Origin: Amyloporia xantha
Lineage: Eukaryota > Basidiomycota > Agaricomycetes > Polyporales > Adustoporiaceae
Direction: 5' to 3'
Assembly: GCA_036971615.1 (NCBI GenBank)
Contig: JAYKKR010000020.1
Span: forward strand, 186,001-250,000
Length of the DNA: 64,000 nt
Below the pieces are notes generated by a model that worked only from the letters and a program-made list of their open reading frames with translations, did no database searches and was not told the origin of the DNA. Below, piece by piece: positions 11,289-21,703 of this stretch (the first letter of the stretch is position 1; every line of letters starts with the position of its first letter). Both the position numbers and the translations under genes were made by a program.

Positions 11289-13264
11289 TCACTCTGCAAT
11301 CCAGGAATGCTGATAAGGAGGTGGAAGCGTTCCAGAAAGAGAATCATTCAGAGGCCCTGCATCATCGTGCATCAATGGTTCCCTGAAAAGGTGGGAGAGT
11401 CGGGACCCGGAGGATGGTCTTCCGTCTGCATCATCATTCGCTGACCCATTGCCGCTCAGGTTGTCCCGCTGATAGAGGTTGCCCGCGTAGTCTTTCAAGA
11501 GTTGTGACTGAGAAGTTGAGGAAGGAAAAGCACTCATTTCCGGGCGTGTGTCGTTGAGTGTTTCTTCTGCACCAGATGCTGTCGCAATGCCTGATAAATG
11601 TGAGCGGAGTCCAGCGATGAGCAGCATCGACGAAAGAGAGAGCTATGAGACTCACTTTGATGCAGGGAGGAAAAGACGTAAGGCGATACGGTCATCACTC
11701 TGGGGCCAGCGCCATTGTCATTCTCGACAGAGCTAACAGGCCCCTTGCGATGCTGTCTCCTCCAAATGAGGCAAGTGCCGATCAACAGAGCTACGAGAGC
11801 TACGCTACCACCGACTGCTCCTCCCACTACAGCGCCAGTCATACTGCGCGCATCACTGTGGCCAGTGGCACTGGGGACACCAATTGCGACATCTGTCGTA
11901 ATCTGAATCGTAGACGTCCCGAACGAACCTGTGGTGAGCATGGTCTCGGTAGTAGCAGCGCTTGTTGTCATCGTGATACTATGCGTATCACTCTGACCAG
12001 AGGCGCTGGAGGTTCCGGATGCTTTGCCCGTGACCGTCGTATCCTGACTCGTGGGCGAACCGAACGGACTCGTAGACGTCCTGAGCTGACTTGTGGACAC
12101 CCCGAATTGACTTGTGGACGTCCCGAGCTGACTTGTGGACGTCCCGAACTGACTTGTGGACGTCCCGAGCTGACTTGTGGTCAGCACGGACTTGGTAGTC
12201 GCGGGGCTGGTTGTTGCCGTAGTTTGGGTAGATGTGGATGACTGAGATATCGACGACGTTATATCGCTCTCACAGTGTGTGAACGTGTTGTTATCGTTTG
12301 TCGCATGGTCCTGCTCGGCCGTTTCCCTTGTATACGTGCTGCGACTGTCAGAAAGCATCCGCTATATGTGCACGGAATATGAACGTACTAGTACCTGGAG
12401 AAAACGACTTGTAAGCAAGGCTGAAGCAAATCCGTGTGGTACTCACCAAGCACCATTATTCCAGAAGAGCCCGTAGAGAAAATCATCCAGCCTGATTCCG
12501 GCGTTACAAACGGCTTCTTGGATGTTTGTAGGTAGCCTCGAGATTCGTTGAGTAATGGGGCGCGAAAGCATCAGATTCATCACTCACGATTGGTTCATGC
12601 CGTAGCCACAGCCATCAAGGTACATCTCATATGCACCAACCCCTATAGATGACACAGGTTCGATATCAGAGTCACGGACGGTCTTGAGCAAAGCACGCCG
12701 TACCGGCATCGATTCCATTAACATCGCCGCCATTGATATCTTGTTGGCAACTGGACAGAGATCAAAGTTAGTACAATATGCCTATGATCAAAAATATGAA
12801 TGCGCATACTTCATGCAGAGCATACTCAACGCCCACGAAACGGAATTACAGCAGCAAGTTGCTAATGAAGGTGGCTTCAGCTGAACTGCAAAAAATCAAG
12901 AAGCAGCAGTAGTACATAATTGATCGTTGCAATTGTCGCCCGGAGTATTGGGTCGAAACGAAGCTACCTCATCTACCGAAAACTGGTTAAACGATGTCGG
13001 GAATGCACCTGGCCTGATGACTCACATTCGCTGTTACATATCTGTCGCAGCCGTTGATACGTCATGCCTACGAGGGTTAAACGGTAATGAGCCATCTCGC
13101 ACATTGCACTGCGTGGCATGGATTTGCTAACATGGGCTCTCTCCGACAACGCTCGTGTACCAGTCTAGCGCATCGCCTACACACGTAGTAGTGCCTGCAT
13201 GACCGGGACCAAAGAAGGGCACAGCAGCAACACACACAAGGAGGAACCTGGACAGGACGTTCAT
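11289..13264 (-). CDS. Receptor-like Cys-rich single-pass membrane protein, copy B (possible splice defect)
   Basis: ATG at 13264 opens a signal peptide (MNVLSRFLLVCVAAVPFF..) followed by the family ectodomain TCVGDALDWYTSVVGESPC, TYQRLRQICNSE, RPNTPGDNCNDQ, CCCNSVSWALSMLCMK, NGIDAGVGAYEMYLDGCG and IQEAVCNAGIRLDDFLYGLFW. A 6-nt microexon (12389-12394) leads to a Thr-rich stalk with 7-residue repeats (TSTSQLG/TSTSQFG). A Gly-rich membrane helix (GAVVGGAVGGSVALVALLIG), the stop-transfer RRQHRK and a tail ending GTLPPPYQHSWIAE follow. The intron after CMK lacks usable sites: the donor position reads TATGC, and the acceptor position reads CAA where paralogs have CAG. Unless a cryptic site is used, translation would stop soon after. 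Function unknown; the sensor-like architecture suggests a cell-surface role. Confidence 0.65.
12041..12182 (-). repeat. 21-bp coding minisatellite in the stalk of copy B
   Basis: About six to seven 21-bp units on the minus strand encode TSTSQ(L/F)G. The unit type alternates Leu/Phe, implying a 42-bp higher-order unit. Outer units are degenerate (VSTSQLR, TSTSPFG). The repeat preserves frame and extends the Ser/Thr-rich, probably O-mannosylated, stalk. Confidence 0.85.
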
Positions 13265-15164
13265 TTTTACGCACAAAGCGTAGAAGAGGAGGTAAAGGAT
13301 GGGATGTCGAGGCTATGCGTATCCCAAGAAGCCGAATTGAGAAAACGTTGACAGATGAAAGATCCCACCACGAGCTTGCGCTTCATCAGTAAGTCTGCAC
13401 CGACATCGGATTGTTCCAGCTCGCCCAGGTGAAGAGTTGAGCTGTCAGAACCTCAGAAATCATTGAAGATGGAACTTTGTATAAAAAGACCACGTAGACC
13501 TTGAGACACAGTGTGAAAGACCGAAAAATGCTTACCTATGATCATCGCGGCATACGAGAATCCTGTCGCTGTTTCCAATTGAACTCCATAGATGCAGTTG
13601 CATGTATTTGCACCGGAAATCCCTGCTTTAAATTTCTCTGGTGGCTGATAGAAGAGACGAGATGGAAGTCTACTTCCCTGGCATGATCTGCACGTGCTGA
13701 TGTATTATTCCTCTGCGGCCTGCATCATCCTCATATACACGACCGTTGCAGAGCCCCATCTGGCAGCTGGGACACCCCGCGGCCCACGCTGGCAGATGGC
13801 GACGCAGTATTTGTCTTGTGCAGCTGTCCTTCGCAACTTGAACTCGGAAGAAACGTCTCCGGAGACCAACCTGAGAACAAGGCAACCTGAGAACAAGGCA
13901 AGTCTCCTTGTGCCTTTGTGCGCTCTTGGACCAAATCATTACCGTGTCTCGTTTGTGCACATTGCAAACGGCTGCGGTCACATAGCGCGGCTGGCACTGT
14001 ACACGAAAGTCTCCGAGTCTCGTGGATAAGATCGCCCCCAGCGTGGCTTCCAGTAACGGATAAGGCTGAGTCCATTTACTGTTTGAATTTTGTTTGAACT
14101 GAGCATCCTGACAACCGAAGAACAAGCAGAACTGCAGTACATCGTCGACATCGCTTTACATATTTAAATACATAAATGTTACACGCATATTCATCTCAGA
14201 TATCGATCTGATCATGACCCTGGGGTGGCGGGCGCCCACGTGCATGCGTACCTATGCGTACCCGTTCGTTATATCTTTCTGCGATTCTTTCTGCAACCAC
14301 AACTGCTCTCCTCGACATTCACAATTCTTAGCCGCAGCGTTGTCTAATACTGGTATTGAATATTGAACATTAAATGCCGGCGTACCTCAATTCGTCGCCG
14401 GTCTCATCCTCGTCCTCGTCGTCTGCATGTTTTACTTCCTACGAGTAATTCTCTACGCGACCTATGCGCTCTACTTCCTACTGCAGATTCTCTGCTCGCA
14501 TACTAAAGACAGGACTATGCACAACGAGACCTTGCTCATCGCATATGGCGTATACATGATGCTGCTGCTCGGACGCACACTCAAGGCTTGAGACTGAAGG
14601 GACAGCCCTGCATGGGATTTGCTTGTACCTAGGGTGCATGCCATGTTGGTCGTGACGGTACGGATCCTTTTGCCAGTGCATTGTGTATCGAGGAGTCAGA
14701 CTGTACTATGTGCCGCGCCGAGAGCGTGCGGCTGTCGTACCCAGATAGCTTGCGTGAGTGTGACCCTTCGAGCTTGTGGAGATGTTCAGTCGCCTGTTCA
14801 TCCGCGTGTGAGGCGTTGTGTCTGTGTCTGCAATGATCGTACTCTTTATGCAGACGGCTCCGCGCCCTCTTGCACGGGTTGGCCTGGCGTGCATGATACG
14901 ATGTATGAGATGGTGCTGAGAGTGACACAGAGATCCACACACATGGGGATCTAGCATACGGTGTGGAGATATGTAAGCGTGGTCTTTCGACATTGATACA
15001 TATGTAACATATCCCAGCCAGACACCCAGTCATACCTTTCCATGCTCCATGCTACTAGTACCGTTCCCAGCGAAGAGCCGATCACCCAAGCAAAACATGT
15101 TGCAGCCCAGATTCCCATCTGACACTAATCCTGAACACATCAAACCCTACACAGGCACACGGAG
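13265..15164. other. Intergenic, no gene recognised
   Basis: About 1.9 kb with overlapping short frames on both strands and no family resemblance. A 16-nt unit is tandemly doubled near 13870-13900. It includes the presumed promoter of copy B on its left side. Confidence 0.5.
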
Positions 15165-15959
15165 CTACATAAGCCACCACTTCGAGTCGCCCCCGCTCAG
15201 CGTCTGACTATGAGGCCTGCTCGTGGCCGTGCCCACGGCAAACCCGAAGCTGCCCATGATCAGCTGGCGCATACTGAATTCAGACCGCCCCGGCGCTTCC
15301 ACACCGCTCAGGCCCACGCTCGCGCCCAGGTTCGGCGTCGGGGGCGTCACGCGCACCTCCACGCCCATCTTGCCGCCGCCTGCAGTCTCGACTGTGAAGA
15401 CGCGCGGGCGCGAGGGTGAGATAGTCGCGCCGAGGCTGCACGTCGACGCGGAGAGGGAGGCGCCGTGGTCCGCGGGGCTGAACATGTCTTTCTCCAAGTC
15501 CAGATCCATGTTTGCGGCTGTGGCTGCCCTGGCGAGGGCGAGGTTGAGGTCGGCGGGGAGCGCGGGTGGGGGCTTGCGCAGGAGCTTGCAGCGCTTCTTG
15601 GGCGTGTGGGATGTGGTGGACGCACGGCGGGGTGTGCTATGGACGGCGGATTTCTCCAGGTCGAGGTCGAGATCGGGCGAGCCGGGGTGGAAAATGGATG
15701 TAGGTGTGCGGGTGCGGACGGGTAAGCGCCGACGGTAGATGACGAGGCAAGCCGTAGAGAGTATGCTGAGGGAGAGCAGGGATATAATAACGACGCCTGC
15801 GATGGTGGCTGACGGGAGTTGGGTTTTGAGAAAGGCGTCCGTGGTGGAAGAGAATAACGGAGACCTACCGGGTGCCGGTCGAGGCTTGGGATCAGACATT
15901 GACGGAGAGAAGAGCCGGGAATATTGACGGCAGAATGAGAGGTCAAGACACCAAGGCAA
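15165..15959 (-). CDS. Unknown single-pass membrane protein
   Basis: The open frame encodes a Pro-rich N-terminal part, one strong hydrophobic helix (ATIAGVVIISLLSLSILSTA), a basic stop-transfer (YRRRLPVRTR), and a long cytosolic tail. The tail has two DLDLEK motifs, a Pro/Lys stretch, and a C-terminal half containing RPRVFTVETAGGGKMGVEVRV. Start choice is uncertain: ATG at 15959 or 15899, and a likely intron (GTAGGT...GTCAG) removes about 69 nt just before the helix, so further 5' exons are possible. It shares only general shape with the receptor-like family (single helix, Ser/Pro-rich tail); the Cys-rich ectodomain is not seen. Function unknown. Confidence 0.5.
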   Translation of the reverse strand: MPWCLDLSFCRQYSRLFSPSMSDPKPRPAPGRSPLFSSTTDAFLKTQLPSATIAGVVIISLLSLSILSTACLVIYRRRLPVRTRTPTSIFHPGSPDLDLDLEKSAVHSTPRRASTTSHTPKKRCKLLRKPPPALPADLNLALARAATAANMDLDLEKDMFSPADHGASLSASTCSLGATISPSRPRVFTVETAGGGKMGVEVRVTPPTPNLGASVGLSGVEAPGRSEFSMRQLIMGSFGFAVGTATSRPHSQTLSGGDSKWWLM

Positions 15960-16084
15960 GAGAGACGTGACGGACTACCTGTGCAGAGACGGGCTGACAT
16001 TGTTCTGGAGGAGACCAGCCATCCGTATCGATCACTTCCTGTAATGCTCATAAGCTTCCACTCACTATGCTTCGCATGCTCCAT

Positions 16085-17536
16085 GATTCTTACTTCAGTA
16101 CGGTTCAGTTCGGTGACATGTGTTGGAATGTCGGCGAGGGTATTGATTAGTGGTTTGGTGGGAGGCCGATAGGATGAGGCCGACTCTCTCTACATGGTGC
16201 ACGGAAGAGAGAATAGAAATGATTAAGCCGGGAGTTCAATGAGACACATTACACGACTTTGTATGTGACGAGTTCACTTGGTATTGGCATAAATGACTTG
16301 GCGGAAAGTGACATTAATTGACAGACTGATCTACCATGTAAGATCGCCATCTCGGAGGATGAAATTGAGCAAGCCAGTCGAGCTCCGAAATGCGTCCATA
16401 ACTCTAGCCACAATGCAGCAGGGAGGTTTGACTCCACCTGCGTCTGCATTATATCCCTATCCTTGAGCTTGAGCTCTCTTGCTGCCTTCAAATCGTCGTT
16501 TGAGCTTCCGAACTCTTTTTTGATCCTTTACTTCTTTGTTCTATTCACCGCATCGACGCGTAAGCATGAAGTGGTACTCAGGGCCATGGCACTGGGCCGT
16601 CTGAACTCCTACACGGTACTTCAAGTTCTGTACAATACTACTGGGTTTGCGAACTCGCCTCTCGATAAAGTGGCCAGCTCAATGGAGATGCTATGCGAAT
16701 CATCTGCGCACACTGAGCCTGAGTTGGTTGAAGGATGATCCAACGTTACCGCTTGGCCTCTGGAGCGCTCTCCCTCTGAAAGGCTTCTCCTTATTATCGA
16801 CGGCCATGGCACGAGGACTGATTGGCGTGCTTTCGAACTTGAAGCCAGATGAGACCTGTGTCAGCCATAACAATTGTCGTTCCTCATCGACATTGTATTC
16901 CATTTATGCGGCCAAGGAAACCGGTGTTGATGTCAAACATATTGCAATGGTATCTGCAAGTCTCTAATTATAACTTGATGACCCACAATCAGATTCAAAC
17001 TGACGCGAACTGTCCAAGTTATTTTCTGCTTGTTGGGCGTGGCGCTACTCGGAGTTCGGAACATTCATGCAGGGTGCACGCATTCTGGCAGATGTGCATA
17101 GCACACGGACAGCGCCCTCTGTCACAATGTGTGTTTCCATGGCAAGCCGTCTGGACAGGGAGGGGCTAGGCGTCTCAGCTGGCCTTGACTAACCACCTAC
17201 TGGAAAAACATTCTGAGGTTAGTCCATCACCGCCTTCCTGTACAGATCAGTTTACTTATCAAAAGACCGTAATTGATCTCATTGGGCATTGGCGTCATCA
17301 AGTTAAGCGGCTGTATTACAAGCCTCGAACAAGCCTTGATCCCCGCTGGCAATGAGACGCTGTCATTGACCCATTGATCTAGAAGCGAACGACACAATCA
17401 CTGTCGTGACTCATCATAGTGTTTCGTCCGTGACATTACTTATAGAGCTCTGTCGACCGCTCAGGCTGCTTGCACATCATCATCTTCAGGTAGAGTGTAT
17501 CTTGGTCTCGTCTGGCACGACCGCCACGTATTGAAC
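16085..17536. other. Intergenic with a possible fossil tail of the receptor-like family
   Basis: No intact gene. Around 16755-16790 (+ strand) the text CCTCTGGAGCGCTCTCCCTC closely matches the tail segment coding PLERSSSGR in copy C (about 19110-19140), but here the frame degrades to PLERSPSERLLL. It may be the remnant of a sixth copy. The remainder is probably the promoter of copy C. Confidence 0.35.
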
Positions 17537-19197
17537 ATGAACCTGCTTCTCGGTGCTTTTATTGCGAGTATAGCAACTCCACTATTCTTTTCCTTCGGAA
17601 GTGCAGGTAATACCACCTGCGTGGGAGATGAGTTGGACTGGTACTTCAATTTAGTCGGAGAGACTCCATGTGAGTAGCCCTTTGGTGCGTCCGGGTCGGT
17701 AGCATTTGCTGAGATCCTTGTGTCGACCCTAACAGGCACCTCGTATCAGCAGCTGCGGCAGATGTGTAACAGCGAATGTGAGTACTGACGCTATATTGTA
17801 CATGCATCACACCTCTTACAAGCGTTCTACAGACCAAGTGCCCTCGTTTGCATCCACCCCTCCCGGTGATGATTGCGACGACCGATGTACTGCTCTCCAT
17901 TTCACACCTACCTCATCTAAACTGAAATGGTCACTTTCGCTAGCCAATTGCTGCTGTAATTCAATCGCTTTTTCGTTGAGCATGCTCTGCATGAAGTGCG
18001 TCATGTTGTTCACTCAGCGCGATTGCATACTCTGTGCCTCGCTGATCACTGACCCCTTTCCAGTTGTCAGCAAGTTGTCAACGGAGGGAATACGAATGGC
18101 ATTGATGCTCGTATGGTATTCTTCATTACGTCTAGTCCGCATTCGAAGCTGTAGCTATGCCCTATATAGCCGCGGGTGCCTACGAGGTGTACCTCAATGG
18201 GTGTGGCCCTGGCACCAACGAATCGTGAGTGACCGACCCAAACATTGCGTCGCAGATACTCAGCGAATCTCCAGAATCATGGTTGATGTCTCAAACGATG
18301 GTACAAGCATTCCGCTCAGTCCGTTCCTCTACAAGATCTTCTGGTCTGATGGTGCCTGGTAAGTATCGCACGAATCTGCGTCTGCGTACCCACCTTATGT
18401 CATGTCGCCCAGGTTTTAGTATGTGCATGTTCTCCGCACGGAAGCGATGGTTTTCATGATTATGTGTTGCAGCACGTATACGAAAGAATCTGGGGAGGCG
18501 CAGCAATTGGCCCTGCAGCAGTCGTCTTCGTCTTCCGCTACCGTCGCATCGACGTCGACACTTTCCGCTGCCACGACTGCCCAGTCGACGACTGTCACCG
18601 GGTCCCATGACATGACCGGCGCTATAGTGGGAGGCACTGTCGGTGGCGGTATTGCCTTGTTGGCTGTGTCGCTTGGCGTATTCCTCATTTGGCGGAGACA
18701 TCGTCGCCGGCGCGGGGTGATGGGTTTTGAGGTCGATGGCACGATACGTGTAGTGGACTATGAAGACGATCCGGTGATGGGGACGATATCTCCTTTCGTC
18801 GCCACTGTCCAAGGTGAGCGTCGCCACGCCGGTTCTTCTCCTCCCTTGATGACTGTTTCGTTCTGACGAGCGTGCCACGTCGATGATAGACACGACTGTA
18901 TTGCCTACCGCTGTGAGGAAGGGAAAATTAGAGGAAGCGATGACCGTCCCTCTCATGGGTCACAGACCAGGCCGTGCGCCAGACACTGACGAGGGTGACC
19001 ATCCGGAAAACGAGGGGCAAAGACATGATGAAGAACTGCCGCCAGCCGAGCCAGAGGGTCTGGGAGCGACGGAGCACTTGCAAGCACTGCCGTTACGGCA
19101 TGAGGATGCAGGACCTCTGGAGCGCTCTTCCTCGGGAAGGCTGCCGCCTGCGTACCGCGAGTCGTGGATGGAACCTGAACCGCCGCGTGATGACTGA
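17537..19197 (+). CDS. Receptor-like Cys-rich single-pass membrane protein, copy C
   Basis: ATG at 17537 gives a signal peptide (MNLLLGAFIASIATPLFF) and then the family ectodomain in small exons: GNTTCVGDELDWYFNLVGETPC, TSYQQLRQMCNSE, PSFASTPPGDDCDD, CCCNSIAFSLSMLCMKC, NGIDA, GAYEVYLNGCG, FLYKIFWSDGAW. A 6-nt microexon (GTTTTA, 18413-18418) supplies Phe-Tyr and is followed by TYTKESGEAQQ. A Ser/Thr stalk, the helix GAIVGGTVGGGIALLAVSLG, the stop-transfer RRHRRRR and an acidic tail follow. The last exon ends DAGPLERSSSGRLPPAYRE..., stop at 19197. It lacks the NNNNTFTHC block seen in D and the Cys of the AVCN motif. All junctions can be read in frame, so I judge it intact. Role unknown; the sensor-like shape and PPxY tail are discussed in findings. 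Confidence 0.75.
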
Positions 19198-19498
19198 TAT
19201 CGATGGCCCCCGTTGACTACGTGGTTCATGTCTAAGTCTACGGACTTGTACTTGTAGTATCTTTGGGATTCTGTGAAATTTGCTGCCTACCATATAATTG
19301 ACACGGATATTGTACAAGCTTCTCATAGGGGACAATGGACAGGGTGCAGCCGAGCGTAATAGTCTGTAGTTCTATAATACATTTTCTGCCTGTGCACAGG
19401 GTGTATAGTCTTCATAACGTTCTGTGCATTGCGATATATAGTCCTCCTTGCGCGTGTGCTTCCCAAAGCACGAACACGCTCATCTTCCTTCCGCCTCG

Positions 19499-20254
19499 TC
19501 AGTCGTCAACCTCGACCCACTTCCCTTCCTCGTCCATGCTGACATCGAAGCTCCACTTCTGCTTGTCCATCCACTGGTCCTGGAGGAACGCATCCCACCA
19601 CTTGATATGCGCCTCGCCATCGACGTCGAATCGATAGCCCGCGACGCGCGGGTCCGGCCCTAGGTATTCGTGTCTGCCAAAATAAACAAAGCGTCCGGCT
19701 CGCACCATGTTCAGATCCCAAGCCGCACGCGCAAACCCGAACCGAGATCACCCTTGCTCACACAGGCGGGACAGAACAAAAAAACAAACCGCGCACCTCC
19801 TAGCAACAACGCTATCGGCCGTGACAAAGTTCGCCGCGACGGAGGCCGACTTGGCCTGGGCGGCGGCCTTGTCGACCTGCTCAAGGTAGTGCTTGTGGAC
19901 GAACTGGTTGAGGTCCTGGCCCTCGTGGACGACGCGCACGTCTTCGCCGTCGCGGGCGAGGTAGGTGCGGGGGAGGTGGACGCGGGTGCGGGCGGGGAGG
20001 ACGCGCTTGTCGTGCGGCCAGCGGTGGATCTGCCAGGCAGACGCGCGGCGGTGGGCGGCGATGGCCTTGAGGGCCTCCTTGCACGCCTTGTCGTCGGCGG
20101 CGGGTGCGGCGGTGTGTTTTGTCGGGGGAGGGGCGGGAGGAAGCACCCCGTCGCGGGGCTCCTCTTTGGGAACAGCCATATTGGGAGGTCGCAACAGGCG
20201 AATGCGCGAGGGCAGCAGCCTGATGATCGGCGCGTGATGAAGAGAAATTTTCAA
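19499..20254 (-). CDS. Conserved-looking protein, probably mitochondrial
   Basis: Two exons (20254-19797 and 19673-19499) joined by a canonical intron (GTGCGC...GGCAG). The N-terminus, HHAPIIRLLPSRIRLLRPPN, is Arg-rich without acids, as in a mitochondrial presequence; a second ATG (MAVPKEEP) at 20179 would omit it. The body has a Pro/Ala linker, ACKEALKAIAAHRRASAWQIHRW, LNQFVHKHYLEQVDKAAAQA, and a C-terminal exon rich in Trp, Asp and Lys (HIKWWDAFLQDQWMDKQKW) ending EVDD. I do not recognise the family. A telobox-type CCCTAA cluster lies about 50 nt upstream, a feature common at ribosomal and mitochondrial-translation genes in fungi, so a mitoribosome-related role is possible but unproven. Confidence 0.6.
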
Positions 20255-20283
20255 ATTGCCGAAAGCGGCAATGCCGTTGCCTC

Positions 20284-20313
20284 TTTAGGGCATGCTTCAG
20301 CCCTAACCCTAGG
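20284..20313 (-). promoter_or_regulatory. Telobox cluster upstream of the probable mitochondrial gene
   Basis: CCCTAACCCTA at 20301-20311 plus TTTAGGG at 20284-20290 gives three telomere-like cores in inverted arrangement, 30-57 nt upstream of the ATG at 20254. Confidence 0.45.
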
Positions 20314-21703
20314 CCTGGACCTGTACGTCACCGTTCGATCGAATGTTTCTATTTTTGCCGCATGTCGAATCCTGCCCAGCCACAGTATATAAGGTGCCAA
20401 TCCGTCTCTTGAGGGTCGCTTCTCCTTTTCCCCAAACCCCCATCATGCTAGTTATGCGGACGAGTGACGGTGCAAAATTGGTGTTAGGCTCCCGAAAATG
20501 CAAATCCACGATACGACTCATACGCAGCCCTCCGTAGTCTCGATATGCGTATGTTCATTGCTAACCTCGAAGACTCGGCCAATTTGACCCTACTATGCTA
20601 TAGCCGGACGCCTTCCACAATGGAACTGGGGTTCAAATTGTCGGGTCCTTGCCACGCTGATATCTTTCGTGGCTCCATGCTTGTCTTTTTGTACCCATGG
20701 GACTGTCATAGGAGTGTATCCTCTGTGCGAGACGCCGGAACACTGGTCAGACCGTTTCTCCATCCTGGCGCCATTTCCAAGCAATCTTCAGAACCACAGG
20801 TGCCGGCTGTACACCGTCAAATTGAGCTCTGTCTGGCTTCGAGAACTATGACTGGAATTCATCTCCCTTAGTCTTACGACCTTATGCGCAACGGCGTTCC
20901 TCGGTGGATAGTCAGCGCTCAACGTTGAACCACAAATGACACGCACGACAGTGGTATACACGGCAATATGGCGGATCACGATCAGTGACGCCTGTGGTTC
21001 TACTTTCGACAGCTTGCGCACCGAGCCGTGCGGACCCGTCACAGGGGTGATGGATATACTGGATGGGATGCAATTTGCCCGTTATGAAGGTGGGTGCCAG
21101 TTTGAACGAAGAAATTTATGGCGGACAACTTCATCTGATAGGCTCACGCCGCGAGGTTATACGATTGGGTCGAATGATTCTTCTGATGTGGTTTTGTTCA
21201 GGTCCGCTATGCTGGGATAACAGTATATGAACAGGCACGCTACTCTTGATCAATCGTGGGGCGAAAGCGACGCTCACCGGATACGAAAGTGGGGTATGAC
21301 AGGGTATGTACGCCAGTTTGCAGGTGCGGTTACTATCCTTGGCTCGATTTATGGAGCACCACATGCGGGGACAGGTGCCACCGTGCAGGTGAGTTGTCCT
21401 TACACACACGGCCATATTAGGCGCTCAAATGCATGACGTCCTGTGTGTATTTTTAGATGTGATGCGAGCTAGAAGCCGCCGAACTTAAAAGTTGTGCTAA
21501 AAATAGCCTCCGGTGGCGACCATTGGCTGTCTGCTGCTGCGGGTGTGCGAAGTCGTGTTGCCTAACTCAATGCACTACCTACGTAGCCCGTGGAGTGCAC
21601 GTCTTGGCCCTCTCTCCAATATGCGCCAGCATAAAAATGGCTGGCCTCCTCAGCCTGGCCAGGCGCACCCACTGTCACTGACTCGCCAGAAGTTAGAACC
21701 ACC
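20314..21703. other. Divergent intergenic region
   Basis: No gene recognised. TATATAAGG near 20388 and CATAAAAATGG near 21630 (about 75 nt before the SSU1 start) are possible TATA elements. Confidence 0.4.

Larger units (their letters stand above)
7350..13270. repeat. Segmental duplication unit B
   Basis: Second copy of the permease plus receptor-like gene pair, tandem to and in the same orientation as unit A. It is better preserved than A. It differs by a MITE insertion at 7893-8021 and an expanded 21-bp repeat at 12041-12182. Confidence 0.8.

Noticed and set aside
12041..12182. CRISPR-like array of 21-bp repeats
   Set aside because: Eukaryotic sequence, no spacers; the units are contiguous and code an in-frame Thr/Ser stalk.
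11645..12241. 198-codon plus-strand open frame with repeated ELTCGRP
   Set aside because: Antisense shadow of the minisatellite stalk of copy B.
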